A DNA stretch of 64,000 nt from assembly GCF_040712315.1 (NCBI RefSeq), contig NC_134023.1, forward strand, positions 66,045,257 to 66,109,256, in the 5' to 3' direction. Numbering within the stretch: the stretch's first letter is position 1; the number at the start of each line of letters is the position of its first letter. The translations under genes were made by a program, and so were the position numbers. A model generated the notes under the pieces. It saw only the letters and a list, made by a program, of their open reading frames with translations. It ran no database searches and was not told the DNA's origin. This document shows, piece after piece, positions 45,380 through 56,647 of the stretch. The DNA is from Castanea sativa (Eukaryota; Streptophyta; Magnoliopsida; Fagales; Fagaceae).

Positions 45380-47388
45380 CGACCCTTGGATGGGCAAAGT
45401 TGATGATTCAACTTCTGACTGACGAAGCACTGCGGCCGATATACATTGCCTAGCCACTATCTGGCTGCCGAGGATTTCCTCTACGTACTCTCCCGAGGGG
45501 AATTTAACCTTAACATGCAAGGTAGAGGAGACAGCTCCTAGAGCGTGCAGCCATGGCCTGGCAAGGATGGCTGTGTATGGGGAGTACGCGTCGACCACAA
45601 TGAAATCCACCTCGACCGTTTCTGAGCCAGATTGGACGGGCAAACGAATCTGTCCCTTCGGCACAACAGCCCTTCCTTCGAAACTTATGAGTGGCGAGTC
45701 ATAAGGAGTTAAATCTTCCAACGTCAGCCTTAGCCCCTTAAATAAATCAGGGTACATGATATCTGCACCGCTGCTCTGATCAATCATCACTCTCTTCACA
45801 TCATAACTCCCTATTCTAAGAGTGACCACAAGGGCATCGTCATGGGGTTGAATGGTACCAACCTTATCTTCCTCCGAAAATCCTAAGATGGGTAAGGTCA
45901 TTTTCAACCTCTTCGGCCTGCAGCCCGCTTCCTCGGCCTGAGAAGGGAAACTGCCATCACCCTAGTGGGACCTGAGCCGGTCCTACCAGGTGTAGCGAAG
46001 ATAACATTGATTGTTCCCAATGCTGGCCGAGACGAATTGTTCCTCTGATTGTTTGAACCGGACTGGCTGCCATGCCAAGTAGGTTGACACAAGTGCTGCT
46101 TCAGTTTTCCTTCACTGACAAGCTGCTCCAAATGGTTCCAAAGGGTCCGACAATTCTCGGTAGTGTGACCCGCATCCTGATGGTACTGGCAAAAGAGGTT
46201 CTGATTCCTCAACGCAGGGTCCCCTGACATCTTACCAGGCCATTTAAAGAAGGGCTCCTTACGAACTTTCTCCAGCAATTGATGTACTGGTTCTCGGAAC
46301 ACAGTGCTCACGGCCTGAGGTGCTGCCGAGCCAGACTGCCCAACGTAATCTCTCCTCGGCTTATTATTGTGGTACCTGTCCGACTTGAAATCCCTTCTCT
46401 CCTGCGGGATAACCTTCTCCTTACCCTTTCCTTGCTGCTGGTCTTCCTCCACCCTCTTGTACTCGTCAATACGATCCATGAGACGACGTACGCTGCGAAC
46501 GGGCTTTTTGGTCAAAGACTTTCTCAAGTCATGATCAGTAGGAAGACCCACTTTAAAGGTATTGAGCGCAACCTCATCAAAGTCGCCATCTATTTCATTA
46601 AACATCTCCCAATAACGGTCGAAGTATGCTTTCAACGTCTCCCCTTCCCTCATGGACATGGATAATAGCGAATCCAATGGTCGAGGTACTCTGCTACACG
46701 TAATGAACCGCGAAGCGAATGCTCTAGTAAGCTCCCCAAACGAACCTATAGACCCCGATTTAAGGCCGTTAAACCACCTCATAGCAACAGGCCCCAGGCT
46801 AGAGGGGAAAACTTTACACATCAGGGTCTCGTTGTGAGAGTGCACCGCCATCCTCTGGTTAAAGTGACTCACGTGCTCCACCGGATCAGTCCGGCCATTG
46901 TAGATGGTAAAAGTGGGCTGGGTAAACCTTCTAGGAAGCCTTCCTTTCTTAATCCTCCGTGTAAATGGAGATTTGGAGAGTTGGTGCAGCGCCCTACTCA
47001 TAGCATCGTTGCCTAAGCCCCTAGAATGAAGCTTCTTACGCCTGCGAGTTGACTGGTCGTCCTCCTCACCGGAGGACGTTGCACTGGTGGGAGAGCGCGA
47101 CCTTGAGCTGTAGCCACTTCCCCTATCCTCCTCTGAGGAAGGATTAGATTAGGATGATGAAGGCCTACGTCTGGCGCGGCGTAGCTTTCTCTTTAAATGG
47201 TTGATCTCTTTCTGCATGGCTTTAGAACCGTCCTCCTAGGGGGCGCTACCCCCACCATGAGTATGGCTGGCACCTGGGTATTCTGTATGGACACTTCCCT
47301 CACGATCCCTTCGATGTTCAAGACGCTCGAAATGGTCCTCCGGTTGTGATCCTTGTGATTCTGCATGGTGAGAGCCTAAGCCTGCCAT
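45380..47388 (-). pseudogene. Element B gag-protease, broken
   Basis: Start ATG at 47,388. Stops TAG at 47,238-47,236 and TAA at 47,151-47,149, and a one-base deletion near 45,940 that moves protease to another frame. The gag core (FTIYNGRTDPVEHV...FASRFITCSRVPRPLDSL), the CX2HX4HX4C zinc knuckle (CQYHQDAGHTTENC) and protease (VMIDQSSGADIMYPDL) are readable. The protease active triplet is DQS where element C has DQG, so this copy lacks the usual glycine. Gag would form cytoplasmic particles that package the RNA. Confidence 0.9.
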
Positions 47389-47415
47389 GGTGTCCCAACT
47401 TTTTCTAGACTAGAT

Positions 47416-47432
47416 TCCCATAGACGGCGCCA
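47416..47432 (-). other. Primer binding site of element B
   Basis: Minus strand TGGCGCCGTCTATGGGA, two bases after the LTR; one base differs from the site in C and D. Confidence 0.8.
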
Positions 47433-47434
47433 AT

Positions 47435-48095
47435 TGTAAGTGCACAATTGCACCTGGACCCAAAGACAATCACGGGCTTAGGCCCAATGAGCCTTAAATA
47501 ATAAAATTTGTAGAGCGTGGGCTTAAAACCTGGGTTAGAAGTACTGGGAGCTTAATAACAAACTTTTATGTGCAAACACTTGTAAACAATGAATGATAAT
47601 TGCAAATGGGTCTCCTTGGACGTGAGCCGAGGACTACTTCTTTATTATTTCTCTTTCTTCCTCAAAGATTACAATTTCTTAATTCCTTTCTTTGTTCCCC
47701 CCCCCCCCCTTTTATACTTCATTCCTTGATACTTTTCGAACAGTGACTAGAAGTTTCCCCCTCACTGTTCAGGGGTCACCTCCCCATTAATGCGGCCAGG
47801 GTGGTAGGTGCAGAGCCTTTAATGCGGAGGTGGCAGCCTTTACTCTTGATATTTTCCTTAATACTGATGCATCTAGAAGATTCTGGATGTCCCCTTTTAT
47901 CCAGAGTTGTGTCTTGACCTTTATAGTAACATCTTGAGTTCTCTTGGATCTGTCTGAGGTGAAACTCACCCTCGGCTGCATCCTCGGACCCTCGGCGTAT
48001 GAGCCAACTCATAAAATTTAACCCTGGAGCAGGTCGGCCCTCCATGTTACAGCCTAAAGGCCCATAAGCCCACTTGGGTCCTTTTACTCCCCACA
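47435..48095 (-). repeat. 5' LTR of element B (661 bp)
   Basis: TG...CA on the minus strand; near-identical partner of 37,000-37,662. Confidence 0.95.
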
Positions 48096-48100
48096 CCTAC
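48096..48100. repeat. Target site duplication of element B, right copy
   Basis: CCTAC, matches 36,995-36,999. Confidence 0.93.
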
Positions 48101-48429
48101 TCAACTATTATGAAAATTATTATAATTTTTTTGTGTAAAAAAAAATAGTTGTTGGGTCAAAATTAGGGTCATATGACAAACTTGGTTATAGTTAATGATT
48201 AGTGAATTTGGACAAATCTACCTTTAAATTACATTTTTCTTGTGAAAATTTTAAGAAAATCAAAGATCAATAATTATGTCATTAACCAAGTGTTTAAATT
48301 TCAATTTTTTGTATTTTATGAATTGAATAGTAAATAATATTCTATCGATACAAAATTAGGTATAAGAATATAAAAAAAATATACAATTCAACGATTATAA
48401 TTTTAAAATATATAGTTATAATAATTATT

Positions 48430-49240
48430 TTTTTAATAAGAGTTTAAAAACCCCAGGTTGCTATTTTACAACCCAAAACACCAAAAACCCACTTCATCAA
48501 GGTTTGTGCTCTTAAAAAAATTTGCCACCTTGCTACAGTAGTGTTGCACATGCAACCTTTTAGAGCACAAGCATCTGAGGATTAAAAAAAAAAAAATTGT
48601 ATCTTCAAACACCACTTTATCTATTTTACCAGCTTATTTTATCACTTAACCTATATTCTAGTTTTTATTTTTACATACAACCCAATAAAATAATATAAAC
48701 TACTTAATAAAATAATAAATAGTATTATTCTCTCTCTCTTTCCTCAAACTCTCTTTTTTTCTTCACACACAACCATAAGATTAAAATAATATCTTTTTTC
48801 TTTACAACTCATGAACAGCAGCACTAGTACTGGAGGGTGTAAATACCCCCAATTGCTATTCTACAACCCAAGACACCTAAAACCACTTCATCAGAGTTTG
48901 TTAAAACTTAAAAGGATTTGCAACCTATGAACAGTAAGGTTGCATATATATGCAACCTTATTGTTCATAGGTTGTAAAGAATCTTTTTTTTTTTTTAAAT
49001 CTTGTGGTTGTGTTTGAAGAGAATAAGAGAGTAGGAGAAGAGTAATTTTTATTATTTTATTAGGTAGTTTATATTATTTTATTGGGTTGTATATAAAAAT
49101 TAAAATTGGGATGCGGGCTGAGTTGTAAAATGAGTTGATAAGAGCACTAGTATCCAAGAATGCAAAAAAAAAAAAAAAAAAAATCCTCAAACACCACTTT
49201 ATATATTTTACAACTCATCCTACATCCTAGTTTTTATTAA
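48430..49240. repeat. Foldback repeat family (two inverted arms)
   Basis: Left arm about 48,540-48,860 (CAACCCAATAAAATAATATAAAC, shortened here) is followed by its reverse complement at about 48,930-49,170 (GTTTATATTATTTTATTGGG). Ends carry GAGCACTAGTA-like motifs. Related partial copies lie at 50,720-50,870 and 54,960-55,250. No coding content. 48,101-48,430 is plain AT-rich DNA. Confidence 0.7.
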
Positions 49241-49339
49241 GTCTCCAAATGTGGATACTGTTATCAAACCCCCTCCTAAAACTTATATAAAACTAAATGT
49301 GGATGTTGTTGTCTCACATAGTCACATGATTTCACCTCT

Positions 49340-49770
49340 TCAACTGTGGTGGTCAAAAATGCAATTGGTGAGCTGTTAAAGGTTTGGACCAAGATTTATG
49401 ACTTATGCACTCCTGTTGAAGCTCAAACAGTGGTAATTTTGTGGGCTTTAAAGTTTAAACTTGCGTAAGTCTGAAAATTGGTGCAATATCATAATGGAAA
49501 GGGATACAAAAGTATGTTTTGATACTCTAGTTAGAGAAGAAGAACCAAGTGATTTGGTCTATTTCTACTATCATGAGCAATGCTTTTGATTTAAGACTGT
49601 ATTTTGTTAACTGTGAATTATGCTAAGTTAGAAAATCTCTTAACTTTGCAGTTCATTCCCTTTCTAAACTTTCTATTACTCTTAAAGCTTGTTTTCTAGT
49701 AATACTTGCAATCTACCGGTTCTTGTACTTGTTTTTTATTCTTAATAAATTAAAGTGTAAAAAAAAAAAA
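49340..49770 (+). pseudogene. Degenerate LINE 3' end (RNase H-like)
   Basis: Reads GELLKVWTKIYDLCTPVEAQ then VVILWALKFKLA, and later NFAVHSLSKLS in another frame, the pattern of the RVT_3 domain at the end of plant LINE polyproteins, and finishes in an A tract at 49,757-49,770. Several stops and shifts. No target duplication found. Confidence 0.55.
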
Positions 49771-49799
49771 AGTATATCTCATCTATGTTTTTTAAACTA

Positions 49800-50722
49800 A
49801 TAAAATAATTAAATTTTAACAATTTTAAACCATTTATAATTCAATCGGTTTTGAGTAATTGGATTTGGATGAGCATATAGGATTGAAAAGTGAGTGTTGG
49901 ACTCGGGCCCATTTGCCTGCAATAATTGATCTGTAACCACGGCCGAAATGGTTGATGATCCATTGGGTAAATATTCAAAGTCTTTAAAGTCTAACTGGCT
50001 CGGATTTCCATGGTTGTTTCCCAAAATAATTTCAATGTGTCACAACGAGAGGCCTGGCATTGTTTCAACGAAGACAAAACCAACGTACCTATGCTATTTC
50101 TTATCAACTTGTGATGACCCCTTTTTCTTCTTCTATTATTGGGCTCCATTGGATCACTTATTGCTGACTTTTCCCACAATCACAAGCAATGGTCTTCCTG
50201 CTGACATGATTGAAGGCTGAAGCAGCCAGGTCATTTCTTCTTTTTCTCTTTTTTTTTAACCAATGGTCATTTCTTCTTGAAGCAACGTGATCTCCGCATT
50301 TGGTTTCATATTTTCTGTTAAATGTTTCAAAGCAAAATATGCAGAGCACATGCATCTGCCATATATCAGCTTAAAGTCATTGCAGTATCATTAATGACCA
50401 AAGGTGAGGCTTGACTCATTGTTTTAGTGTCTGTTTAATTGGGTGCATGCCACATAATTTTTGGTAGTTTCTATACTTAGCATGTTTCAAAAGACATAAT
50501 TTTTGGTTGATTTTATACTAAATATATAACAAATAACTAAAACCTATCTTTAATAAATAAATAACTAGATTTGTTGAAAAAGTTTTTAGTAAAGTCACAG
50601 CAAATAAAAGTTTTTAGTTTTTAATGCATGAGACAAAGTCTATATACTCAATAGACAACAAATTTGATATCTAGCCGAAGGTTATTTTATTATTGGATTT
50701 AAATGAAAATTAGTAAAAATTT
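49800..50722. other. Intergenic DNA with paralogous stretches
   Basis: 50,165-50,235 aligns with 15,895-15,955 and 50,420-50,722 with 36,690-36,994. The short open frames on both strands have no recognisable content. Confidence 0.55.
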
Positions 50723-52860
50723 GTTAGTAATTTATATTATTTTATTGAGTTGTATGTAAAAATAAAAACTTGAATGTAGAACAAGTTATAAAATAAGTTA
50801 GTAAAATAAATAAAGTGGTGTTTGAAAATGAATAATAATTTTTTTAAAAATATTATTCATAGGTTACAAATCTAATCTAATACTATATATAAAAACAGAA
50901 GCATGAGGTTTGGCACGTTAGGAAAAAATGCCTATCCAAAATTCTGATAAGTATAACTTTAAAAATCGATAAATTAAAAAAAATTAAAAAAAAAATTGAC
51001 CGGCTAAAATACTATTCACACAGAGATACGATAGAAATAGAGAGAGAGAGAGGCGATGAAGCCTTTCTCCTATTACTAAGCCTTTCTCCTTTCTCCGTTC
51101 TCTGTTGTCCGTTCAATCTGATAAATAAATAAAAAAAAACCTGCAAAGAAAATCCATACTATCCTCTAATGACCACCGTCCGTTCCATTTCCAGATTCAG
51201 ACCATCAGATCGCCGGAATCGGCATCGACAACGGTACATTTTGTCCTCAATTTTGTAGGTTTGGGTATAAAACGTTACGTTTAATTGATTTTTTTTTTTT
51301 TTTGTTCGGTAGGTTTAGTTTTGATTCGTTTTTGTTATGGGTTTTTGGATTCTCTATCAAAATGTTTGTTTTCTCAATTTTAGATATTTGCTTTTGTTTT
51401 GTTTCTTTGTTTGTTTTTTTTAGATTATAGAAATCACTAAAAATATTGATTTTAGTTTGTGTACTTTTGTTTCTAATCTTAACAAAATCTTTGGGATTAA
51501 ATAAGTATAGAATTGAATGTTGCATTGATGCTTATTTTAGGAACTGCTACCGGTTAGTTTTTCTCTTTGCTTTTCAGTTTATACATTAAATTTGATTAGG
51601 TTTTTTTAACTTTGCTGGATTGTTTTTTATTTGACATTTTGGGTTATATTTATGATTAAGGTGTCTGAGTTAGATTTTTTTTTTGGGTATTTGGTTAAAT
51701 TAGATCAGGTTTTAATAATTTGGCTGGGTTGCTTTTAATTTGACTTTTTGGGTTGTATTCTAATTAAGGTGTCTGAGTTATTATTATTATTTTTTTTTGT
51801 TTTGTTTTGTTTTGTTTTGGGTATTTGGTTAAATTGATGTGTGGGGATCTATTTATGGTGTCCAGTTAAAACTCAGATTAATGGAATGAAAGTCCTTAAG
51901 TGAGTTCCAGTCTCTTTTGGATACTTCAAAGATCAAAACAGAGCAATAGATTATTGGGTTTTTTAACTTTTTTCCTTTTCTAGGTCTTTTAGAAGAAGTA
52001 ACGTGGATCTCTTTGGGGAATGCTTTTCAATTTGTTCAATCTATCATTCTTTTGAAGAATCAAGTATTAACTTTAGACAATGGGTATGACCTTTTTAATA
52101 GTTTGTTGAATTCATTTTTTTTTCCCAATTTATTACACATGGTACAATCTTAGGTATCATACAAAAATGAAACAATAAAAATAAAAATAAAAAATGCCTC
52201 TTCAAATGTGGCATCATGATTATGTCAGCAGGATGTGTATTCTATTCATGATATGTCGTGATCAGATTGTATTCTAATCATGCACCACAACTGTGTATTA
52301 TCCACTCTTAAGAGGATTGACTCTATATACCTTATGTGCCTACTTTGCTATAATGGATGTGGTTTAGTATGGTGTGACTAGGGGCCATGCATTTGAGTCT
52401 CATTTGAGTAATCTTAAAATTTTGACTTTTACTGCTACAACACCGTTTGAAAGCCTCTCACTATCAATAAAAAAAATAAACGGCTTAAATTGCAATCAAA
52501 AGACTTGCCTGCTGTACAGAGAAAGAGGAAAAGAAAGAGATCGATGGAACTAAACAAAAAAAATTCCCTTCACTCCATCGTTTCAACTTCATCTTAGCTG
52601 AAAAAGTATGAAGGATTTGTCACTTTGTTAAAACTATGAAATTTAAAAGTATAATGTTATTTACTTTTACGTTTTGATAGAGATTTATTTGTTAAAATAT
52701 TTTTAACTGTTGATTTGATTGTTTACAATGCTCTGTTTTAGAGTTTTTTAAAATTGTATTCCATTCTTAAAATTAGATTGGCAATCTGTTTGGTGCTAAG
52801 AATTAAAAAGTAAAACAAAGGTAAACAGTTCTCAAGTTCGTTTCATCGTACCCTTTTGTT

Positions 52861-53380
52861 CAAGGTTGTCAAAATCGGGATCCTACGTAGGATCGTAGGA
52901 GGTAGGTGAGATCGTGGATCGTAGGATCGGATCGTAAATCGTAAGATTCTATATTATTTGAGAAAAAAACAAAAAAAATAAACATTTGTATGTTAAATAA
53001 TCACATAAATTATACATTCATTAATATAATTACCATACATCACTATATTCATTTATAAGCATCATTTAAAGAGGTCAAAAATCTCAAAACATGACACTCT
53101 ATTGGAATATTTTTTATTCGGATCCAACTGGCACACTCTCTACATTAGAGTTGAAAAATTCGATCTATTGGGATTTTATTTTTCATTTAAGTCCAACTGA
53201 GCAATCTATTAAGTTTAAAAACATTACAAGAAATAAAGGTCGTTTGGGATCGTCAAAATCGTGTGATCCTATCGATCCTGAACGATCGCAAAGATCCTTA
53301 AAAGATCCGAATCGTTTTGAGCAGGTGAGATCGTAAAATCGTAGGATCGTAGGATCCAGATCGGGATTTTGACAACCATG
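52861..53380. mobile_element. hAT MITE with 8-bp target duplication (520 bp)
   Basis: Target duplication CTTTTGTT at 52,853-52,860 and 53,381-53,388. Inverted ends CAAGGTTGTCAAAATC and (reverse) CATGGTTGTCAAAATC, one mismatch in 16. Subterminal GATCGTAGGATC motifs cluster at both ends, as expected for transposase binding sites. No coding content. Nested in the Helitron-like element. Confidence 0.88.
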
Positions 53381-53431
53381 CTTTTGTTATTTACTTTATT
53401 TTTTGATTTCTTTCAGATTATGAGAGATTTA

Positions 53432-53571
53432 GGGACTGTTTGTTACACAATTTCAAACTCACATTTTTACATTTTAAACAACTTTACACACATTTCCATA
53501 CACTTTTTCACCCACACAAATCTCAAAAAACTACAAAAATCTCATCTCAAATTATTCTACCAAACACCCCC
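53432..53571. mobile_element. Small MITE, possibly Tourist/Harbinger type
   Basis: Inverted ends GGGACTGTTTGTTA and (reverse) GGGGGTGTTTGGTA over 140 bp. The flanking trinucleotides TTA and TAA do not match cleanly, so the family is uncertain. Confidence 0.5.
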
Positions 53572-54932
53572 GTAATATTCTATATTTAGGTTATGGTTTT
53601 ATAATTGTTGGAGGATTTGTTTTAGTTTATTTATACCATCCTTTTCATTAAATTTTTGGTTTTGTCATAGGATATTCCGAGTATCCTAAGACTTATATCA
53701 ACATGAAATTCAAGTGATGTAACATTTGTGATTCCAGTTTTGAACTCAATTGTAATTTAACCTAATGTTGTTTGCTTAATTGTAGTTATGGTTAGGGGGT
53801 TTTTAGGTAGATCTTGCTTACATCTCAATGTGTTAATGTCATTCTTGCCATCTTATCATTTTCTCTGTGTCTTTGTTCAATTGAAGAAAATTGGAGTGCA
53901 AAATGGTATTAGACAAATAACAACTGACTGCCATGAACCGGAAAACATTTGGAGTTCAATTGGTGTTTGATTGAATTGCATCTATTATTTTGTAAATTTT
54001 ACAAACTCAAAGGAGGAGGGAACTGAACCTGCAATTAGAATTCATCTCCATCCAAACTGAACAAATATGATTACCACACAAGCATTCATTTTAAACTCTC
54101 TTTTTTTCTTCTTTTCTTTTCTTTTTTCTCTTTTGATGTTTGTGTAGGTGATTTTGCAGATTTGCCTGCATTTAAGTATATCTTACATGCCCACATTGCC
54201 TATCATAAACCAAGAACCCATGCTAAAAATCAATAAATGCTATGAACAAAATGTTAATGTTGTTCTAGATGTAAGTAGAGCATTGTATAGACGTAAATAC
54301 TTCATATATTCTATTTTTATTACAAATAGATCAAATCAGTTGATGTTTGTTTTGTATTGCATTTATGATTTTGTAATTTTTATAGAAAAGTAGGAGGCTA
54401 ACTGCATTTAAAATTCTTCTCCATCTAAACAGAATAGTTATGATTACTACATAATCATTCATTTTAAACTCTCTCCTTTTCTGTTTTTGTGGAGGTCATT
54501 TTGTAGATTTGCATGCCGATATTGCCTATCATGGACCAAGAACCCACAATATACGATATTGCCTATCATGGACCAAGAACCCATAAATACCCCTTTTCCA
54601 CAAGTCTGCAGACCATGCTAAGATCATTGCTTATGTTGTTTTATACGATTTTTTTAATTGTAAAATTTAAAATTTATTTATTTTTAAACTAAATTCATTT
54701 TCTTTATACTCTCTGTAGTTATATTGTAAATAAATAAATTAATGTTGTAAATATTATTGTTTTTAGATAGTATAGCTATAATTGAGATACAAAATTTAAT
54801 CGGTCTATAAAATGAATAGATGTACTACATTACCCGGATATATTTTAATGTATTATATTGTATTGTTATGTCAAGTTGATGGTATTTTAAATATGTACAA
54901 TGTTTCCACACATTGCGCGGGTTAAATGCTAG

Positions 54933-55849
54933 TTTTTATAAGTTTACAAACCGAGATGGAGTTGGTATTGGGTGTCTTGGGTTGTAAAATAGTAACCAGA
55001 GTGTTTACACCCCAATACTAGTGCTCTTACTGTTCATGGGTTGTAAAGAAAAAAATAATTTTTTAATCTTATGGTTGTGGGTAAAGAGAAAAAAAAGAGT
55101 GGGAGAAAAGAGATCGAATAGTATTTTTTATTATTTTTTTAGGTAATTTATATTATTTTATCGAGTTATATGTAAAAATAAGAACTAAAATGTTGAGTGA
55201 GGTGTAAAATAGCCTAGTAAAATAGATAAAGTGTGTTTAAGAATACTAGTGCACTAACCAAGCTTTGTCTATTACAAATCTACCATTGACAACCAGATGA
55301 AAAATACACGGTTTAAGACACGTGTGGCTGTGTTCAAATTGTAAAAGAAAATAATGATAGAGACCTGAGCCTGAGCCTGAGCCTGAGCCAACAGGTTCAA
55401 TTGTGTGTTTGGTCGTTGGTGTGGTGTGATTGAGACACTATAGGCTATTTGGTTAATGCTTTTAAACAATGGTTTTTAGTGTTTAAACACTTGAAGCTGC
55501 TGTTCCAAAAAAAAAAAAAAAAACCTGTTTGGTTGGGTATTTTTGTTAAGTGTTATTTGAGTTATGTTGTTCAAAAGATGGTTTTTAAACATTGCTTTTT
55601 GAAATTACTTGAGACCTGTTTTTGAGTTTCAAACAATGCTTGCAATGGCACTACTGTAAATATTTTGAATCCCATGAGTCCCACATTAATGTGACAAAAC
55701 CCTTTCTCTCTCCTCTTTTTCTCTTCAGACCTGCCTTAGCTCTCTTTTTCAACACACGATAAAATGATTTTCTTTTCTCTCCTCAAATAATAAATATTAT
55801 TTTGTATTGGTGGTTAGGTTTTTTAAAAATCAAACACACACATACTAAA
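54933..55849. other. AT-rich DNA between Helitron and element C
   Basis: 54,960-55,250 is a partial copy of the foldback family. A CCTGAG hexamer repeats four times near 55,364-55,387. No gene seen. Confidence 0.55.
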
Positions 55850-56601
55850 TGTGGGGAGTAAAAAGATCTTGATAGGAATATGGGCCGTTGGGTCTTGCTA
55901 AGGAAGGCCGACCTGCTCTTGAGTTTAGGGCTTGTTAGTACTTTAAGTCGGCCCATACGCCGAGGATCCGAGGATCCAGCCGAGGATGTTTTTCCCCTCG
56001 GACTGACACCAGAGAACCCGGGACTTCATGATAAAGGTTAGGGAATGACACGGTCAAGACCAATGGTTAAAGGGGGTGAACCCTTGAATGTCCTAGAAGC
56101 ACCGATGTTGGAAGAATATCAAAGGTAAAGGCTGCTACCTCCACATTAAAGACCCTGCACCTACCATCCTGGCCGCATTAATGGGGAAGTGACACTTGAA
56201 CAGTGGAAGGGAAACTTCTAGTTACTGTTCAAAGGCACTAAGAAAAGAAATATCTAGGCTAAGGGAGGAATTGGGGCAACACGTGTATAAAGTATTAAAA
56301 AGAGGAGTATTTAAGGAGGGACCTAGAACAGAAACGGGACGGAACTTTTTGTAACCTAAAAAGAAAAAAAAGACAAAGAGAGAGAGATAATACAAGAACA
56401 GCTCTCGGCTTACGTCCGAGGAGGCCTATTTACATTACTCCTTGTTGTTTCCAGGTACTGGTAATCTTTAGTTTGTCATTTACTCCCCATACACTTCTAA
56501 CCTAGGTGTAAAGCCCACACTCTACAAATTCGTATTGTTTAAGGCTCATTGGGCCTGAGCCCATAACTGTTCTTGGGTCCAGGTGCAATTGTGCACTTAC
56601 A
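55850..56601 (+). repeat. 5' LTR of element C (752 bp)
   Basis: TGTGGGGAGTAAAAAG...CTTACA. Related to the B LTR at both ends, with several CCGAGG motifs. Core promoter candidate TATTTAAGG at about 56,309-56,317. Confidence 0.92.
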
Positions 56602-56603
56602 AT

Positions 56604-56620
56604 TGGCGCCGTCTGTGGGA
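56604..56620 (+). other. Primer binding site of element C
   Basis: TGGCGCCGTCTGTGGGA, two bases after the LTR, identical to element D. Only 27 bases separate it from the gag start codon. Confidence 0.85.
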
Positions 56621-56647
56621 ATCTAGTCTAGAAGGGGTAGGGATATT

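Larger units (their letters stand above)
37000..48095 (-). mobile_element. Element B: complete Tat-type Ty3/gypsy retrotransposon (11.1 kb)
   Basis: TG...CA LTRs, 5-bp target duplication, primer site, gag-protease, pol with dual RNase H, 151-bp array, antisense gene and polypurine tract are all present. The LTRs differ by about 11 substitutions plus a few indels over 660 bp, so insertion is fairly recent. Lesions: two stops and a frameshift in gag, a changed protease site, a stop at the start of pol, and several breaks in the antisense gene. Confidence 0.95.
50876..54932 (+). mobile_element. Helitron-like element (about 4 kb, nonautonomous)
   Basis: Starts A|TCTAATACTATATATAAAA and ends CACATTGCGCGGGTTAAATGCTAG|T, the TC...CTRR pattern with a degenerate hairpin before the end and insertion between A and T. 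Both flanks (50,720-50,875 and 54,960-55,250) belong to the foldback repeat family, consistent with insertion into one such copy. No Rep/helicase found. Includes leader-like and exon-like stretches (51,020-51,260; 51,985-52,085) that may be captured gene pieces, not identified. Confidence 0.6.

Noticed and set aside
55364..55387. CCTGAG hexamer repeat
   Set aside because: Four copies only; ordinary short tandem repeat.
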